From positions 2,608,887 to 2,672,886 of the forward strand of contig CM047428.1 in the NCBI GenBank assembly GCA_026168455.1: a stretch of 64,000 nucleotides of DNA, given 5' to 3'. This DNA is from Theocolax elegans (lineage: Eukaryota; Arthropoda; Insecta; Hymenoptera; Cerocephalidae). Shown one piece after another: positions 1 through 12,144 of this stretch (positions within the stretch are counted from its first letter, which is position 1; every line of letters begins with the position of its first letter). The notes beneath the pieces are model-generated. The model was not told where the DNA came from. It did no database searches and saw nothing but the letters and a program-made list of their open reading frames with translations. Position numbers and translations under genes: made by a program.

Positions 1-274
1 CCGTGCGTTTGCACCACCACGCTTGAGATCCCAGAAACTCAAGCTCCCCTACGTCTAGTGCCAACTTTGGAGGTGTACTGCGTATACGTATACACACTGC
101 GGACTGCAGACACAGGCTTTTCTCCTACAGTCGTACCTCCGCACTTTTTGACGTTCTCGCGGGGAAATCCACCGGGACTGTGGTGGTGGGGATGGGAGTT
201 TATGACCGACTTCGGTCCAAGATGAGCCAGGCGAAGATAAACTACTTCGTCTCTTCTGGCAAGTGGGTTTTTGA

Positions 275-285
275 GTTGGGCGCCA
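275..285 (-). promoter_or_regulatory. Primer-binding site, tRNA-Lys type
   Basis: TGGCGCCCAAC on the minus strand is complementary to the 3' end of insect tRNA-Lys(CUU) including CCA, over 11 nt, and starts 2 nt after the LTR. Such a site primes minus-strand DNA synthesis in retrotransposons. Confidence 0.6.
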
Positions 286-287
286 TT

Positions 288-498
288 TGTAACGGGGTAC
301 GGATTGAATATAAGGAATAAAAAAATCAACGAAGGTATCGGGGCGCGAACCCACGATCCCGGGAGCGCGAGGCAGAAGCCTCACCACTGCGCTACCATTC
401 GGAATTATCCCGGCTAGTCGACTTGGTCCTATCGACGAACGTCGCCGATAATTCAGGGACCTAACCTGCGCCGACACTCGAAATCCGTACCCGTTATA
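288..498 (-). repeat. LTR of about 211 bp
   Basis: Ends form an inverted pair: TATAACGGGTACGGATT at the 5' end on the minus strand and the complement of TGTAACGGGGTACGGATT at the 3' end. It ends ...GTTACA directly before the primer site. The first dinucleotide is TA rather than the usual TG, perhaps a mutation. Confidence 0.5.
335..405 (-). other. tRNA-like sequence inside the LTR
   Basis: Minus strand shows an A-box-like TGGTAGCGCAGTGGTGAGGC (398-379) and a B-box-like GGGTTCGCGCC (353-342 region) with partly paired D and T arms. Acceptor pairing is poor, so it is not a functional tRNA gene. It could be a Pol III promoter captured by the LTR. Confidence 0.45.
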
Positions 499-531
499 AT
501 GTAATAATATATAATATATATATATATATAT

Positions 532-552
532 GCAGCATTCCACGTCAATTGG
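532..552. repeat. Isolated end of the 1693-2715 fold-back family
   Basis: Twenty-one bases starting GCAGCATTCCACGTCAATTG repeat exactly the left terminus at 1693-1713, and both follow a TA run. Sequence beyond differs, so this is a truncated or deleted copy. Confidence 0.6.
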
Positions 553-1692
553 ATACACGGGAATCCTCGATGAGACAGTTTGAAAAAGCGTTTCGGTGTA
601 TTTGATTTATGAGTCGATCATTCGTTACTTGTTTACACGTGTGGATCTACAAAATTTGTACGCTTGAGAGTTTTATCCAGAAAACGATAGTTCGCTTAGG
701 ATATTTATGTAATTGAAGATTGGCTATTTCCTTTCGAGATACGTGCATTATATACATCTCGTATAAATATCTATATATCCTTTGATTTCTACTGTTGCGA
801 ATTTGATAGAGAAAACGACATAACGCGTAAAATTTTTATGGAATAGCTGCGGAGTTATATACGTATCGGTATTTCAGTTCGAAAACATTGTACATTCAAT
901 TTTTATGTAATATGGATGTATCGCGAAAGCAACGTTGACGGATTCTTGGCAACATTTCATCGAAATATTTTGATATTAACTTGTTTATGCGACTCCTTTG
1001 TAACAAACTCTATTATCTACTTTTCAAAGGTAATGCAATTAAAAATCTGTAGATTTCGCGTTTCAGATTAATTAGTGTTCAAATTTACAGCAAACTCTAT
1101 TACTCCAGTTTTATTTTCTTTTTATATTCAACATATTTCTCAGTGTAATTTACAAGATTATTTTGTACACACCCATAAGAAACAAAGTAAATAAATTTCA
1201 ATTTCAACGATAATCGAGAGGATCGTACGATCGCGCATTTCTTGTAAATATTTTCGATATTTTGCAACTAGATTTTACATAAAGGCTGCGTAAATTGAAT
1301 TCTTCGTATTCCCTCACAACGGGTTAAATTGTCATAATTATTAATGGCGTATAATACAAATTTATTTCTCAACAATCCACGCGTAAAAATAATGATAACG
1401 TCGTAATATTTATTCATCTCTACGTATAATGGCTATAATAAAATTTGATTTCACTAAATAAGCAAATGTGAAACCGAATCATTTTCACGAAAATGCAGGG
1501 GTACTTGAATTTCATTCATACATCCAAAATATGAGAAACACGAATGCTCGTATAATGTACGTACCTCATTTCCGATGAATTCACAGATTTGTTGTGAAAA
1601 CCGCGGAGGGTATAATTTTGAAAGTTCTTAAACTATATACGCTAATAAAAAAAATTAATTAAAAATGTACATACATATATGTATATATATAT
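553..1692. other. AT-rich non-coding stretch
   Basis: No gene, RNA or inverted repeat that I can support. Confidence 0.5.
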
Positions 1693-2715
1693 GCAGCATT
1701 CCACGTCAATTGGTCTGATCAAAATTTCAAAATGTACCGAATGTTATGTATACACTGGAAATGTTTTTCAGAAAACAGAAAAAAAATTTTTAGATACTGG
1801 AATCTATTTGTTCAAAAGTTATTCTAAAAAAAAAATATTTATTCCCTTTAAAATAAATATTTATTGTTTATGTTTAATAAGTTACATTCAGATTATAAAC
1901 TTAGAAGCATGTTTCAATTGTTCTTTATAACCAAAATTTAATATTACGATATAAACAATAAAAATGGCTTAGTCGGTAGAGCGAGAGACTTCGAAGTAGA
2001 AGATCGGAGGTTCGAATCTCGGAATAAATTTTTTTTAAATTTTTTTATTAATAAAATTTTACCCGTTCAATAATAATATTTTTACACTTATCTAAGAGAT
2101 TATTTCAAGTTTATCTGAACATTATACAAATGTTTAATTAATATTTTCCCAAATTTGGAATAGTCTCATTGCGTATGTTGATATCAACTTTTGCCAAACA
2201 TAAACTTTATATCAAGTTGATATTAAGTTTTACATTTTTACGCGGGTTCGTTGTTGATTCGTCTTTATAAATGATCCTTTTGGGTTAGAATTTCTAATCT
2301 CAAGATTAATGTCTCATAAATTAAATTTCAGTATTGAACTTGAAAAAATTGTAACTTTGCCACTTTTGATTTTTTCATTCAAAAGTCTAAAAAAGAGCTT
2401 GAAGCAATACCTTTCTAATGGTATGTAGCTTGAGATGGCCTTCAACTCTGTAAAAAGATATAAGATAATAATAAGATAAAAACAATTTTTTTTTATAAAT
2501 TCAAATCGAAATTACCATGTTAAATTTTGAAATTTTTTTGTGTTTCTTTTTAAAAAACTTGAAAGATTTAACATTTGGAGGTTAGAATAACTTTTGAACA
2601 AATAGATTTCAGTATCTAAAAATTTATTTCTACTTTCTGAAAAACATTTCCAGTGTGTATCTAAAATTTGGAGCATTTTAAAATTTTGATCCGACCACTT
2701 TGCGTGGAATGCTCC
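1693..2715. mobile_element. Fold-back element, about 1 kb
   Basis: Inverted arms of about 140 bp: left from GCAGCATTCCACGTCAATTG to about 1840, right (complement) from GGAGCATTCCACGCAAAGTG at 2715 to about 2575, with roughly 80 percent agreement by eye. The centre holds a tRNA-like module and no open frame for a transposase. Probably a non-autonomous DNA transposon. Confidence 0.65.
1964..2245 (+). repeat. SINE-like module with tRNA-related head
   Basis: Head at 1964-2034 has an A box (TGGCTTAGTCGGTAGAGC) and a B box (GGTTCGAATC), then an AT-rich body. Head remnant and body recur at 51128-51347. Arm pairing is too poor for a working tRNA. It may be a tRNA-derived SINE nested in the fold-back element or part of it. 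Confidence 0.5.
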
Positions 2716-5700
2716 ATATACATATAATAACGTTTTAAATTGAAATGTATCTATCCTTAGTTCATATTAAAAAGAAACTCGTTAGAGAAAATTTACTTTT
2801 CTTACAGCTGCGTTATATCCACGTAAAAATGACTCAGTCTCGAGCATCTTTGACGATACATTTTTTTCCTTCGAAATAATACTCTTATTCGAGTGAGTTT
2901 AATACATACTATATACCGTAATAAAAATAATCTAGTGTAAATCCTTCAATAATTCACCGTTCCGTCGTTAGTTCTTTTATTTGTGCCGGGGTATCTTTCA
3001 CGCTTGTGGTCCATGACTGTGTAAGACTTCCATTATATATGTATATGTATAGGTATGTAGGATAAGTGAATGAGAGGATAAGAATAAGAGGAAAAGAAAT
3101 AAAAGTGAAGAAATAAAGATAGTAAAATTGAGTTGTAGGAAAGAAAGCAGAAGAGAGAAAGAGAGAGAGAGAGAACGATGATTCATTGGATTACCGCAAG
3201 CACAAGAAAGATAACCACAGTACGGAACCATAAACTTTAACGGACATTCCCCATTACTCTCTATTTATTCAGGAACGCGAGTACCAACATGATAGGATTT
3301 TTTTAACGTGTTTGGCCTATCGGAAAGGTTGCTCCTAGCTTCGAATTCATTGTTTTCCAATAGCTGGTGTACGAGCCATGTGGGACTTTATCGCCGATCG
3401 AACGTATTGACCAACCTGTGTGATTTACAAACTCTACGAAAAGTTGCGTCAACTTATTCTTTCTTCACTCGTGATTTTATATATATATATATATAACCAT
3501 TTCGCTTTACTTTGCAAAATTATCATGATTAATCTAGGTAAATTAGAAGGGATATAACGAAACAATGTTTTACGTATACAACGCGTTATAAATTATTAAT
3601 ATGTATTTTTGAATATAACGACCTTCTATATTCACTTTCTATTGACTTGTATTCGTGAATTTCTGAATATGTTGAATATTTTATACGTATATATATCCAT
3701 AAAGTCGTATTTTTATTTTATTCTTTCAGGCGGTTTACGTTTTACAAATATATAAATATATATTTTAAGAAAGTATTCCTCGTACTTTACATTTATCTTG
3801 AGACCCAAAAGAGTCGAAATGAATTAAGAAACTTATTGGTTCTTCGACTGCGCTAAAAGATATTTCGAAATTATATCTAATTTTTGTAGTCGCACAAACG
3901 TGCCCTTTGAAATTTCGTGAAGACTTTCAAAATATTCGAGATAATTGAAAGATTGATAAAGATTTAGCATAATAGACGCATAGTGCTGCTTTCAAAATGA
4001 TGATTGAGGAGAAAGTATTATTAGTACAATTTCACTATATATACATTGTCGATAATGTTTGTAATATCAAAATTACAAGAATCCGTTGGAATTGAAGGCG
4101 TTGCAAATGTTTCGCATTTGCTGGAGTCGTGAGAGAGAGGGAGACAGAGAGAGAGAGTGCAGTAAAATTTACTACGCGCAGACGTACCACTTTTCTCACA
4201 TATTTTCTTTGTTCCCTCTATTTTTCCTTCATTGTTATAGGTGCGATTTGTTTCACCGAGCCAATGAGGAGGACTCCGACCTCGGTATTCCGATGAAAAT
4301 ATCTATCTATCCATTATCTATCTATATATATATATGTGTGTGTGTGTGTTGGCCTCTTCCCTATTATCTCTTTTCTCCCTTTTCTTTCTTTATATTCCTC
4401 GTCCTTCGAGCCACCTCGACCTCTCACAATGCAACCTATTTGCTTTCGACTTCCTGCTCGCGTGTATTGTTGCGCACTTTCGAGGCACGTTGGCGTGTAC
4501 CACTTGACGCTCGTCGTGGAAAGAGAGAAAGAAAAAAAAACGGCGTCTCGCACCTGTTATTCTCTCGATCGGAAGAAGAAACCTCGGTGCCACTACTCGC
4601 CTAGATGAAATGACGGATTTTCGCTCATAGATCGGAGAGAGATTTATCATCGTTCGCGTGACCTAAATTTCTTACTTTTGGGGGGGTGGGGGGGGGGTGT
4701 ATGGACCGAATTAATCGGACGATCATTAGTACACTCGCATCGAAAAACCTGCTGTTCCCTAGCTTATATATCGATTCTCGTGTATATATATACGCGATGA
4801 TTTACATTGTAAAAAGTCGTTTAATCCACTCCTGATATTCGTGGATTTACATCTGCTTTATACCTTTCCCTGTGGACACTTTGACATCTCTGATTCGTCA
4901 TATTTTTAATCTTAATATACGTGATTCACTGTTCACACTTTCTCCAAATATAATTGGATTATCTTCGCAAAGATATGCAGAATTTTCGCTTAGCGATTTA
5001 GCTGTCTTTTAATTAGCATAGTACTCCGAAACTTTTATTTATTTTGTTTTTTCTTTCTAGAATTTGTATTACGATTAATCGCATGATCATTATTTTTGTA
5101 TTAATTAATTGTTAACTAAAATAATAATGATTTTACTTTGAAATCAACCGTTAAAACGATATTTATTCAAATTGACTTTAGAAATTAAATATTGGTATTG
5201 ATTATATAAGCTCTAGTGACTTATAATATCCATTTTACATTAATATATTTCTTGTACTCGTAATGCAGTCGAATCCCGTGACCATGTTCGGACCACCTCG
5301 TCACCCCCCCCCCCCTATACAATACGAAAATCGAGATCCAATGAAGCAATCATGAATAATGGAGTGTAATTAAATCCACATACATATATATTTGTTTTCA
5401 CTGGCTCGCCGATGCTCTATACACATTCGGGTAAAACTTAATCTTCAATTGAAATGCAAACTTCGTCAGTAATATTTTCACGCGTGGTCAAATTAATTCT
5501 AGTACATTGGTATATCTGATATTCCAAAAGTGACAACGAAAAATTTGTTTATTTTATAATATAATAGATTTTTTTCGATAGGATGCAGCAGTAAATTGTA
5601 ATAGATACAATTTTTTCAATTTGATTGCTTAATCAATATCGGAAGATAATTTTATTTGTGTTAATGTTATGAGGATTAGTAAATGCGATTTATATTTTAA

Positions 5701-6020
5701 AGAATTCCATTTTATTTTATAAGAATGAAACGTGTGCTACAGTTATCCTTTTTAAATGGTGCTATGCATCGCGTGCCCATTTTTCTTTAAATTTCTCTGA
5801 TAAGCTGGGTACGCGCACCCGTGCAAACTTCCGTTGTTTCACATCCTCTCGACGTGTGATCGACTAATTTTCAATCGACTTACACAGGAAGTTTATTTAG
5901 TGGAGTACGTACACATTACAGTGTTCTGCAATTGATCATCCAAATAAACTTTGTAATTTGTATTTCTTTAAAATTTTTTAGCACCCGCACAATTGTTGCA
6001 TATCATAGAATCTGCTAAGA
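2716..6020. other. Non-coding stretch with simple repeats
   Basis: AT-rich. Contains a short GA run near 3155, a (TA) run at 3479-3495, a (TA)/(GT) run at 4323-4350, a G run at 4681-4697 and a C run near 5305-5317. No supported gene. Confidence 0.5.
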
Positions 6021-6409
6021 GGTGGCACACCTAGTAGGTTACCGACTGAGCAGAAAAAGATAATTATTTTATTTATTTAAAAAAATACGAAATTTTATGC
6101 AAAATCCGAATGCTGAACTGCACTAGATAATGAAATAATAAGTCATTCTACAAAGTTTCAAGTCAATACAACAAAGACACCCTAAAAAATTTTACACCGA
6201 AAATGTACGATTGTTTGTCATTTTTCGGTACAGAAATTTTTTAGGGTGTCTTTGTCGTATTGACCTGGAAATTAGTACAATGATTTATTATTTAATTATC
6301 TAATGCAGTTCTGCATTCGGATTTGCATAAAAGTGCGCATTTTTTAAAATAAATGTAATAATTACCTTTTTTGGCTCGGTCGGTAATCCACTGGGCAAGT
6401 CACGTCCCC
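6021..6409. mobile_element. Hairpin MITE, about 390 bp
   Basis: The two halves are near-perfect reverse complements (left arm 6036-6205, right arm 6225-6395) meeting around TTAGGGTGTCTTTGTCG. Outer ends share GGTTACCGACTGAGC with its complement GGCTCGGTCGGTAATCC. Fits a non-autonomous fold-back transposon. Confidence 0.65.
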
Positions 6410-6599
6410 TTAACTCGTACATTAGAAAAAATATGCAAATTAAAAGATAAATTTAAAGAATCAGTTAATGTCGGTAATCGAATAACATGAAAAATGCGAT
6501 AATTTACTGCATAGGAAAAAATTTCGAGAAGATACAGTTCTCCCAGTACGGCGCGGTATATTCTTAATTGTGATACTTTCCCGAAATCAGAGAAGGTAC

Positions 6600-7545
6600 T
6601 AGTTTTCATTCCAATTTATCAACCTTTTCTGACCATCAAAAATGCTTTTGGAATTTTAAGTAGACTAAGAAAAATTGGCCATTTTAGCTAGGTATAATAG
6701 CCATGAACAAGCTCCTAAAATGATTTGGCTCAATTTGAGAGAAAAATGATAAACGTCGAAATATCTTTAAAAGTACTATTATATAGCGTAAACAATCGTC
6801 TGTATCTATTACAAATGGTAAAACCGATCAATTTCGCAACACGCTTTAAGTTTTCTTTACAGGATTACCCGAAAAGTTATTTCATATTTGATGAAGGTAT
6901 GTCCAGCTAAGAAATGGTCAAGAAAGGTGTGAAAAAGCGTTCATTTTGAGATAGAACCTGACCAGTTTCACTGGCCATTTCTTAGTTTTAAGCCCATTTT
7001 TCATATTTAAATTCTACTAGGGAATCAGCGTATTAAATCTTTACCAAATTAATATAAAATTTAATGTCTATATTTTATTTGTATTTAAAAGAGGACAGAA
7101 TAAATAAATTCTAATCGCATAAAGGTTTTTATTCAAAACCTAAAAAAAAATATCGTTAAACGTACAATACGTCTCTTAGAGGTTCGTAACAATATCTATT
7201 TAAAAGAAAATGTTTGTATTAGTTGCTTTCTACGTTACGATGACTGATGCAACTTGTCGTAGAAGAAAACTCATATGAACAGCGGTAAAATTTTTAGTAA
7301 CGGTCGTGCGTTTTGAAAGTTACGTCGTGCACGTGAACTCCTTTCTTACGTATGCATTTCTTACATTTTTTTTACTATTTCACTCTTTGTAATTCTCAAT
7401 GGGTCTTACCACTTCTTCTACTTTCATTCCTATAGTAATTTTTGTCTCTCTAAATTTTAGTTTTCCATTTCTATTGCGCAATCTTTTTTTATTGTTATTT
7501 ACAACGAAAATCTTAGTATCACGTTATATAACGCTCAGTTGAGTT
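6600..7545. repeat. Tandem duplication, unit 1
   Basis: Direct repeat of unit 2 (7634-8719), starting TAGTTTTCATTCCAATTTAT in both and ending CGCTCAGTTGAGTT. It lacks about 140 bp present in unit 2. Many single-base homopolymer length differences separate the units. Confidence 0.8.
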
Positions 7546-7633
7546 CTCATGTCAATCTATAAACTACCTAGGACGCTTGGTCAGGTCGTGTACAAGAATG
7601 AAACGCTTTTTCGAACCTTTTTTACCCATTTCA

Positions 7634-8719
7634 TAGTTTTCATTCCAATTTATCAACCTTTTCTGACCATCAAAAATGCTTTTGGAATTTTAAGTAGACT
7701 AAGAAAAATTGGCCATTTTAGCTAGGTATAATAGCCATGAACAAGCTCCTAAAAATGATTTGGCTCAATTTGAGAGAAAAATGATAAACGTCGAAATATC
7801 TTTTAAAAGTACTATTATATAGCGTAAACAATCGTCTGTATCTATTACAAATGGTAAAACCGATCAAATTTCGCAACACGCTTTAAGTTTTCTTTACAGG
7901 ATTACCCGAAAAGTTATTTCATATTTGATGAAGGTTATGTCCATCTAAGAAATGGTCAAGAAAGGTGTGAAAAAGCGTTTCATTTTGAGATAGAACCTGA
8001 CCAGTTTCACTGGCCATTTCTTAGTTTTAAGCCCATTTTTCATATTTAAAATTCTACTAGGGAATCAGCGTATTAAATCTTTACCAAATTAATATAAAAT
8101 TTAATGTCTATATTTTAATTTGTATTTAAAAGAGTCCGTTATATAAACCTATAGCACTGATTTCAAGTTTTTCGTTTATTTCAAATGCATATAATTCGAA
8201 GCCTCGTTCATTTACACTCCTTCATTTTCTTTTTAGAGACAGAGTATCAACTAATTCTAGTAACCAAAGACAGAATAAATAAATTCTAATCGCATAAAGT
8301 GTTTTTATTCAAATTTAAAAAAAATATCGTTAAACGTACAATACGTCTCTTAGAGTTCGTAACAATATCTTTTAAAAGAAAATGTTTGTATTAGTTGCTT
8401 TCTACGTTACGATGACTGATGCAACTTGTCGTAGAAGAAAAACTCATATGAACAGCGGTAAAATTTTTAGTAACGTCGTGCGTTTTGAAAGTTACGTCGT
8501 GCGCGTGAACTCCTTTCTTACGTATGCATTTTCTTACATTTTTTTTTTACTATTTCACTCTTTGTAATTCTCAATGGTTCTTACCACTTCTTCTACTTTC
8601 ATTCTTATAGTATTTTTGTCTCTCTAAATTTTATTTTTCCATTTCTATTGCGCAATCTTTTTTTATTGTTATTTACAACGAAAATCTTAGTATCACGTTA
8701 TATAACGCTCAGTTGAGTT
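7634..8719. repeat. Tandem duplication, unit 2
   Basis: Direct repeat of unit 1 with an extra segment at about 8134-8270. Contains a hairpin around 7945-8030 (AAGAAATGGTCAAGAAAGG against its near complement CACTGGCCATTTCTTA); a weaker copy of that arm lies at 7574-7634. No credible protein. Confidence 0.8.
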
Positions 8720-8930
8720 TAATGCTTTTAATATAAAGAGCGATAGGGTAAAGAAAACGCGAACTGTGAGGAAATTGTTACACGTAATTTTACAATAATG
8801 TAACAAAATTGATGAATATAAAGTAAACAAGGTAATTTAATCAAATAAATCTTTGAAGTACACGACCTTAGTAGTAAATTGATATTTCGCCGAATCAGTG
8901 AAAAGAGTGAAATGTTATTCAATGAAATGG

Positions 8931-8934
<4 letters not shown>

Positions 8935-8964
<30 letters not shown>
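8935..8964 (+). repeat. (GA)n microsatellite
   Basis: Uninterrupted AG dinucleotides, about 15 units. Confidence 0.9.
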
Positions 8965-8970
<6 letters not shown>

Positions 8971-11746
8971 TTAAAAAGAAAGTTAAAATAATTACTTTCC
9001 GTCTTATTCCTTTCAGAGATATTATATTGACAAAAGTATGAATTTTGCATAATTGCATCACTAAAATTACATTAAAATTCATAAAGTAGTCTGGAATTTT
9101 CAAAAGAATTCACTCGGAAGTAAATTCAATTCTGTACAATAAAGTTTCATTTGTAACTCTTGTAATAATAATCCGTATCAAAATTGTATGAAACACGAGG
9201 GGTTACTCGAGGGTCGAAATCACGCGTAAAAAAATTAATTAATTATTTTTCTATTATTAAATAAAATTTGCCGACTAAACGTTAAACCCATCGAACACGT
9301 AAACGACGCATGTATCCGACTGGCTAACTTTTCTCCTTCGCACGTCAAAGCAAACATTGAAATAAAACAACTACTAAACAAAGTCTCATGGTAGTTTGTA
9401 CTTCTTTCCGCGGTTTTCGCAATACTATATACACACACGATTTTCCACCTATGTTCGCACTTTTCTCTTCAATATTTTCTCTTTCTTTCTTTATGTTCTT
9501 CCAACGATTTCTTTTCCAATAACCCTGTTGCGACTCTTACATGTTCGACTTCTTTCATTTGACTTTTTAAAATTTATTGCTTCTTGGAATTAAATTTGCA
9601 TATTTATTTTTTTAAACAAATATTCTACGTAGAACATGCTATTACGCATCAGGAAAAGTGATTATTGAAAAACGTTTTCAAGTTACGCGTATATATTTTG
9701 ATTAGATCGATTTGATAGTATTATGGACTTACTTAGAAGAACTTTAATTATAGGATTATACTGACAATATACACCAATATACCAATTGACAGTTAAATTA
9801 AAAAATTAATACGAGTAATCATTGTATTATTGTTCTGTAATTTTAAGGTACTTGTAATAGAATCGAGGGCACTTGAATATTTTAATAGTATAGTCGACAA
9901 ATGGAGAGGCATTCAGTTGGATTAATTCTAAGTTTAAATAAACCTTTCGATATTTTTTACAACAATTCCCGAATGAATGATTGTCTTATAATTAAATAAA
10001 GGAACTATATTTAGTATTGAATTAAACGTAACGAACTCCATATCGATATAATTAAAAAAAAAGAAAAAAGAAATTCCAACGTAATATCTATTAATTAATT
10101 CCCATGAATAATAATCGGGATCGACCAAAGTTTATAAAACTCGTGAGTCTCGTCGTCGGAAATATTGTTAATAGTGATCCAATTTCCGAAATCCATTTAA
10201 TCGTCCCTTCACAAGTAACCGAAATGCAAATGCGATTGCCAACCGTAATTAACACCGAATTCCACGTAATATCAAACTTTCGACCAGTCAACTTCCTCGG
10301 AGAATCGTGAAATTTTTACGCGAAACCCCATGGTTCCCGTATAATTTCATTACACGCCTCGTTTCCTCGTTTACCTTTTCGCGCGCGCGTACGCAAAAAC
10401 GACGAAAAGTTTTCGCAGGCGAAACCGGACGCACGTGAAACTTTCCCAAAAAATGTCCCTTTGAAACTCGACGATTCACCCGAGATGGATAGAGAATGAG
10501 AGATAGTTTCTCTCTTCTTCTCGCTGAAGTAAAAAGAAAAAAAATAAATATAAAATAAATAAAACGACAGGAAGTCCATCAGGATGACAGAGTAGTGAAC
10601 GGGATAAACATTGTTTCCCGAGAGCGATATTCTTCTCTGCGGCATCACGGAAAATTGTGAAGGGCGTGCCCAAGAGACTCTTCGGAAAAGTTGATTTTTA
10701 CGTCGTCTTTCTGACCGCTGCATACACCGAAACATCTACGTGTTGAGGAGATATCAAAAGTTGCGTGTCAATGTGTAACGATGCAGAAAATGCAACTTTA
10801 ACACTCTCACTTTACGACACTTTTTTTACAGGTATAGTCGTCGACGTAACTGACGTAACCCAATCGAAATGTACGTTATATTTCGAATCTATCGCACCTG
10901 TAAATCGATATTTTAAATATAAACGACTAATTACTCGAAAGAAATACAGATGTTGTACCTTTTAATTTTGTAGAGGTTTAAATATATGTACATATGCTTG
11001 TGTCTCAGTGATGAAACATTTTTAAAAGTGGTTTCTTATATCGCGATTAATCTTACGTCGAAAGACAATAGTTCTACATTCGCAATGAATATTCTATCTG
11101 CCACATTTATTATCATAATGTCAAATTTTAATTCAATTTTGCAAATCTATATAAAGATTAGATCGATATACCGTTACGACTTCATAGAAATAGAACCGTA
11201 AGCGCGTATTCCAAGTTTATACATCCATTGTAATGGAACAAAATAGCAAGATTGAAACGTGTACTTTAAGATTTGCATAAAGTTGTAAGTGAAAATAAAA
11301 TAGAAGGGAAGAGAATTTTATTACCGGCAATAAAAATATATATATGAGTGAATTACGCATGACGTGAAAATAAGAAAAATAGTAACATCATTCTTTATTA
11401 TATAACTTTGTTTGAATATTATATATCTTTTAGGTATACCTAATCTGTTATAATTTTCAAGGATTTTAAATAGGAAGGTCATTCAATACTAACGGACGTA
11501 CAAATTTTTGTCCTACTTCCGTATTGGTCGATCGTTTACAATCACTGCGACATAATCAATGCAAAGTTTAACTAGAGCTGCACAATCTTCGACATTTGAA
11601 ATTGTACTTCGAAATATCCAAGTAGCGCGGCATTTTTAAACCTCGAAACATAGTCGTGTACCGATCGCCCCTGCAATATTAAATGACCCGTCTAATTATA
11701 ATTTCCGCGGAATAACGTGGAAAACCGGAATCGGATTGTTATATAC

Positions 11747-11750
<4 letters not shown>
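8965..11750. other. Non-coding stretch
   Basis: No gene supported. A GC-richer patch at about 10100-10480 has overlapping short frames on both strands and no recognisable protein. Otherwise AT-rich. Confidence 0.45.

Positions 11751-11797
<47 letters not shown>
11751..11797 (+). repeat. (CT)n microsatellite
   Basis: About 23 CT units. Reverse complement of the GA tract at 12085-12138. Confidence 0.9.
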
Positions 11798-11800
<3 letters not shown>

Positions 11801-12083
11801 CTCGTTCTCTTGAAGGGATTTTCCATTTGAATTCCAAGAGCATCGATCATCCGGTATTTCAGTGAGCCATCGAACGCAGGGACAGGACGCAGTCTCTCGA
11901 AATAGCTTACGTTTAAGTTTAGCTTTTTCGTAAAACCGGGGTAAAATATACCTTTAATCGCGAGCCCCTCGCAATTTCTCGCGTAATCGAAGCTCCAGCC
12001 ACGTTGGATATATAATTACAAGGGCCGTTGCGTTGGTAATTGCCTCTCGAAAAGTAGTTATCCTCGTTGTAATTTCCTGTGGT

Positions 12084-12084
<1 letters not shown>

Positions 12085-12138
<54 letters not shown>
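12085..12138 (+). repeat. (GA)n microsatellite
   Basis: About 27 AG units running into GGGAGGGAGGGA. Possible GAGA-factor binding tract. Confidence 0.9.

Positions 12139-12144
<6 letters not shown>

Larger units (their letters stand above)
1..498 (-). mobile_element. LTR retroelement end, running off the left edge
   Basis: Read on the minus strand: an LTR (498-288), a 2-nt spacer, a primer-binding site (285-275), and internal leader sequence that continues beyond position 1. No gag or pol protein can be recognised in the 274 bp available. The frames open here are not credible proteins. Confidence 0.55.

Noticed and set aside
39..558. Two overlapping open frames on the minus strand (96 and 167 codons)
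   Set aside because: They run across the LTR, the primer site and the tRNA-like segment, have no recognisable domain, and overlap each other in different frames.
1964..2034. Functional tRNA gene
   Set aside because: A and B boxes are good, but the acceptor arm does not pair and the anticodon arm is irregular. A related decayed copy elsewhere points to a repeat.
4681..5317. G run and C run as ends of one inverted-repeat element
   Set aside because: Beyond the homopolymers only a few bases (GGTCCGAA-like) match, too little to support an element.
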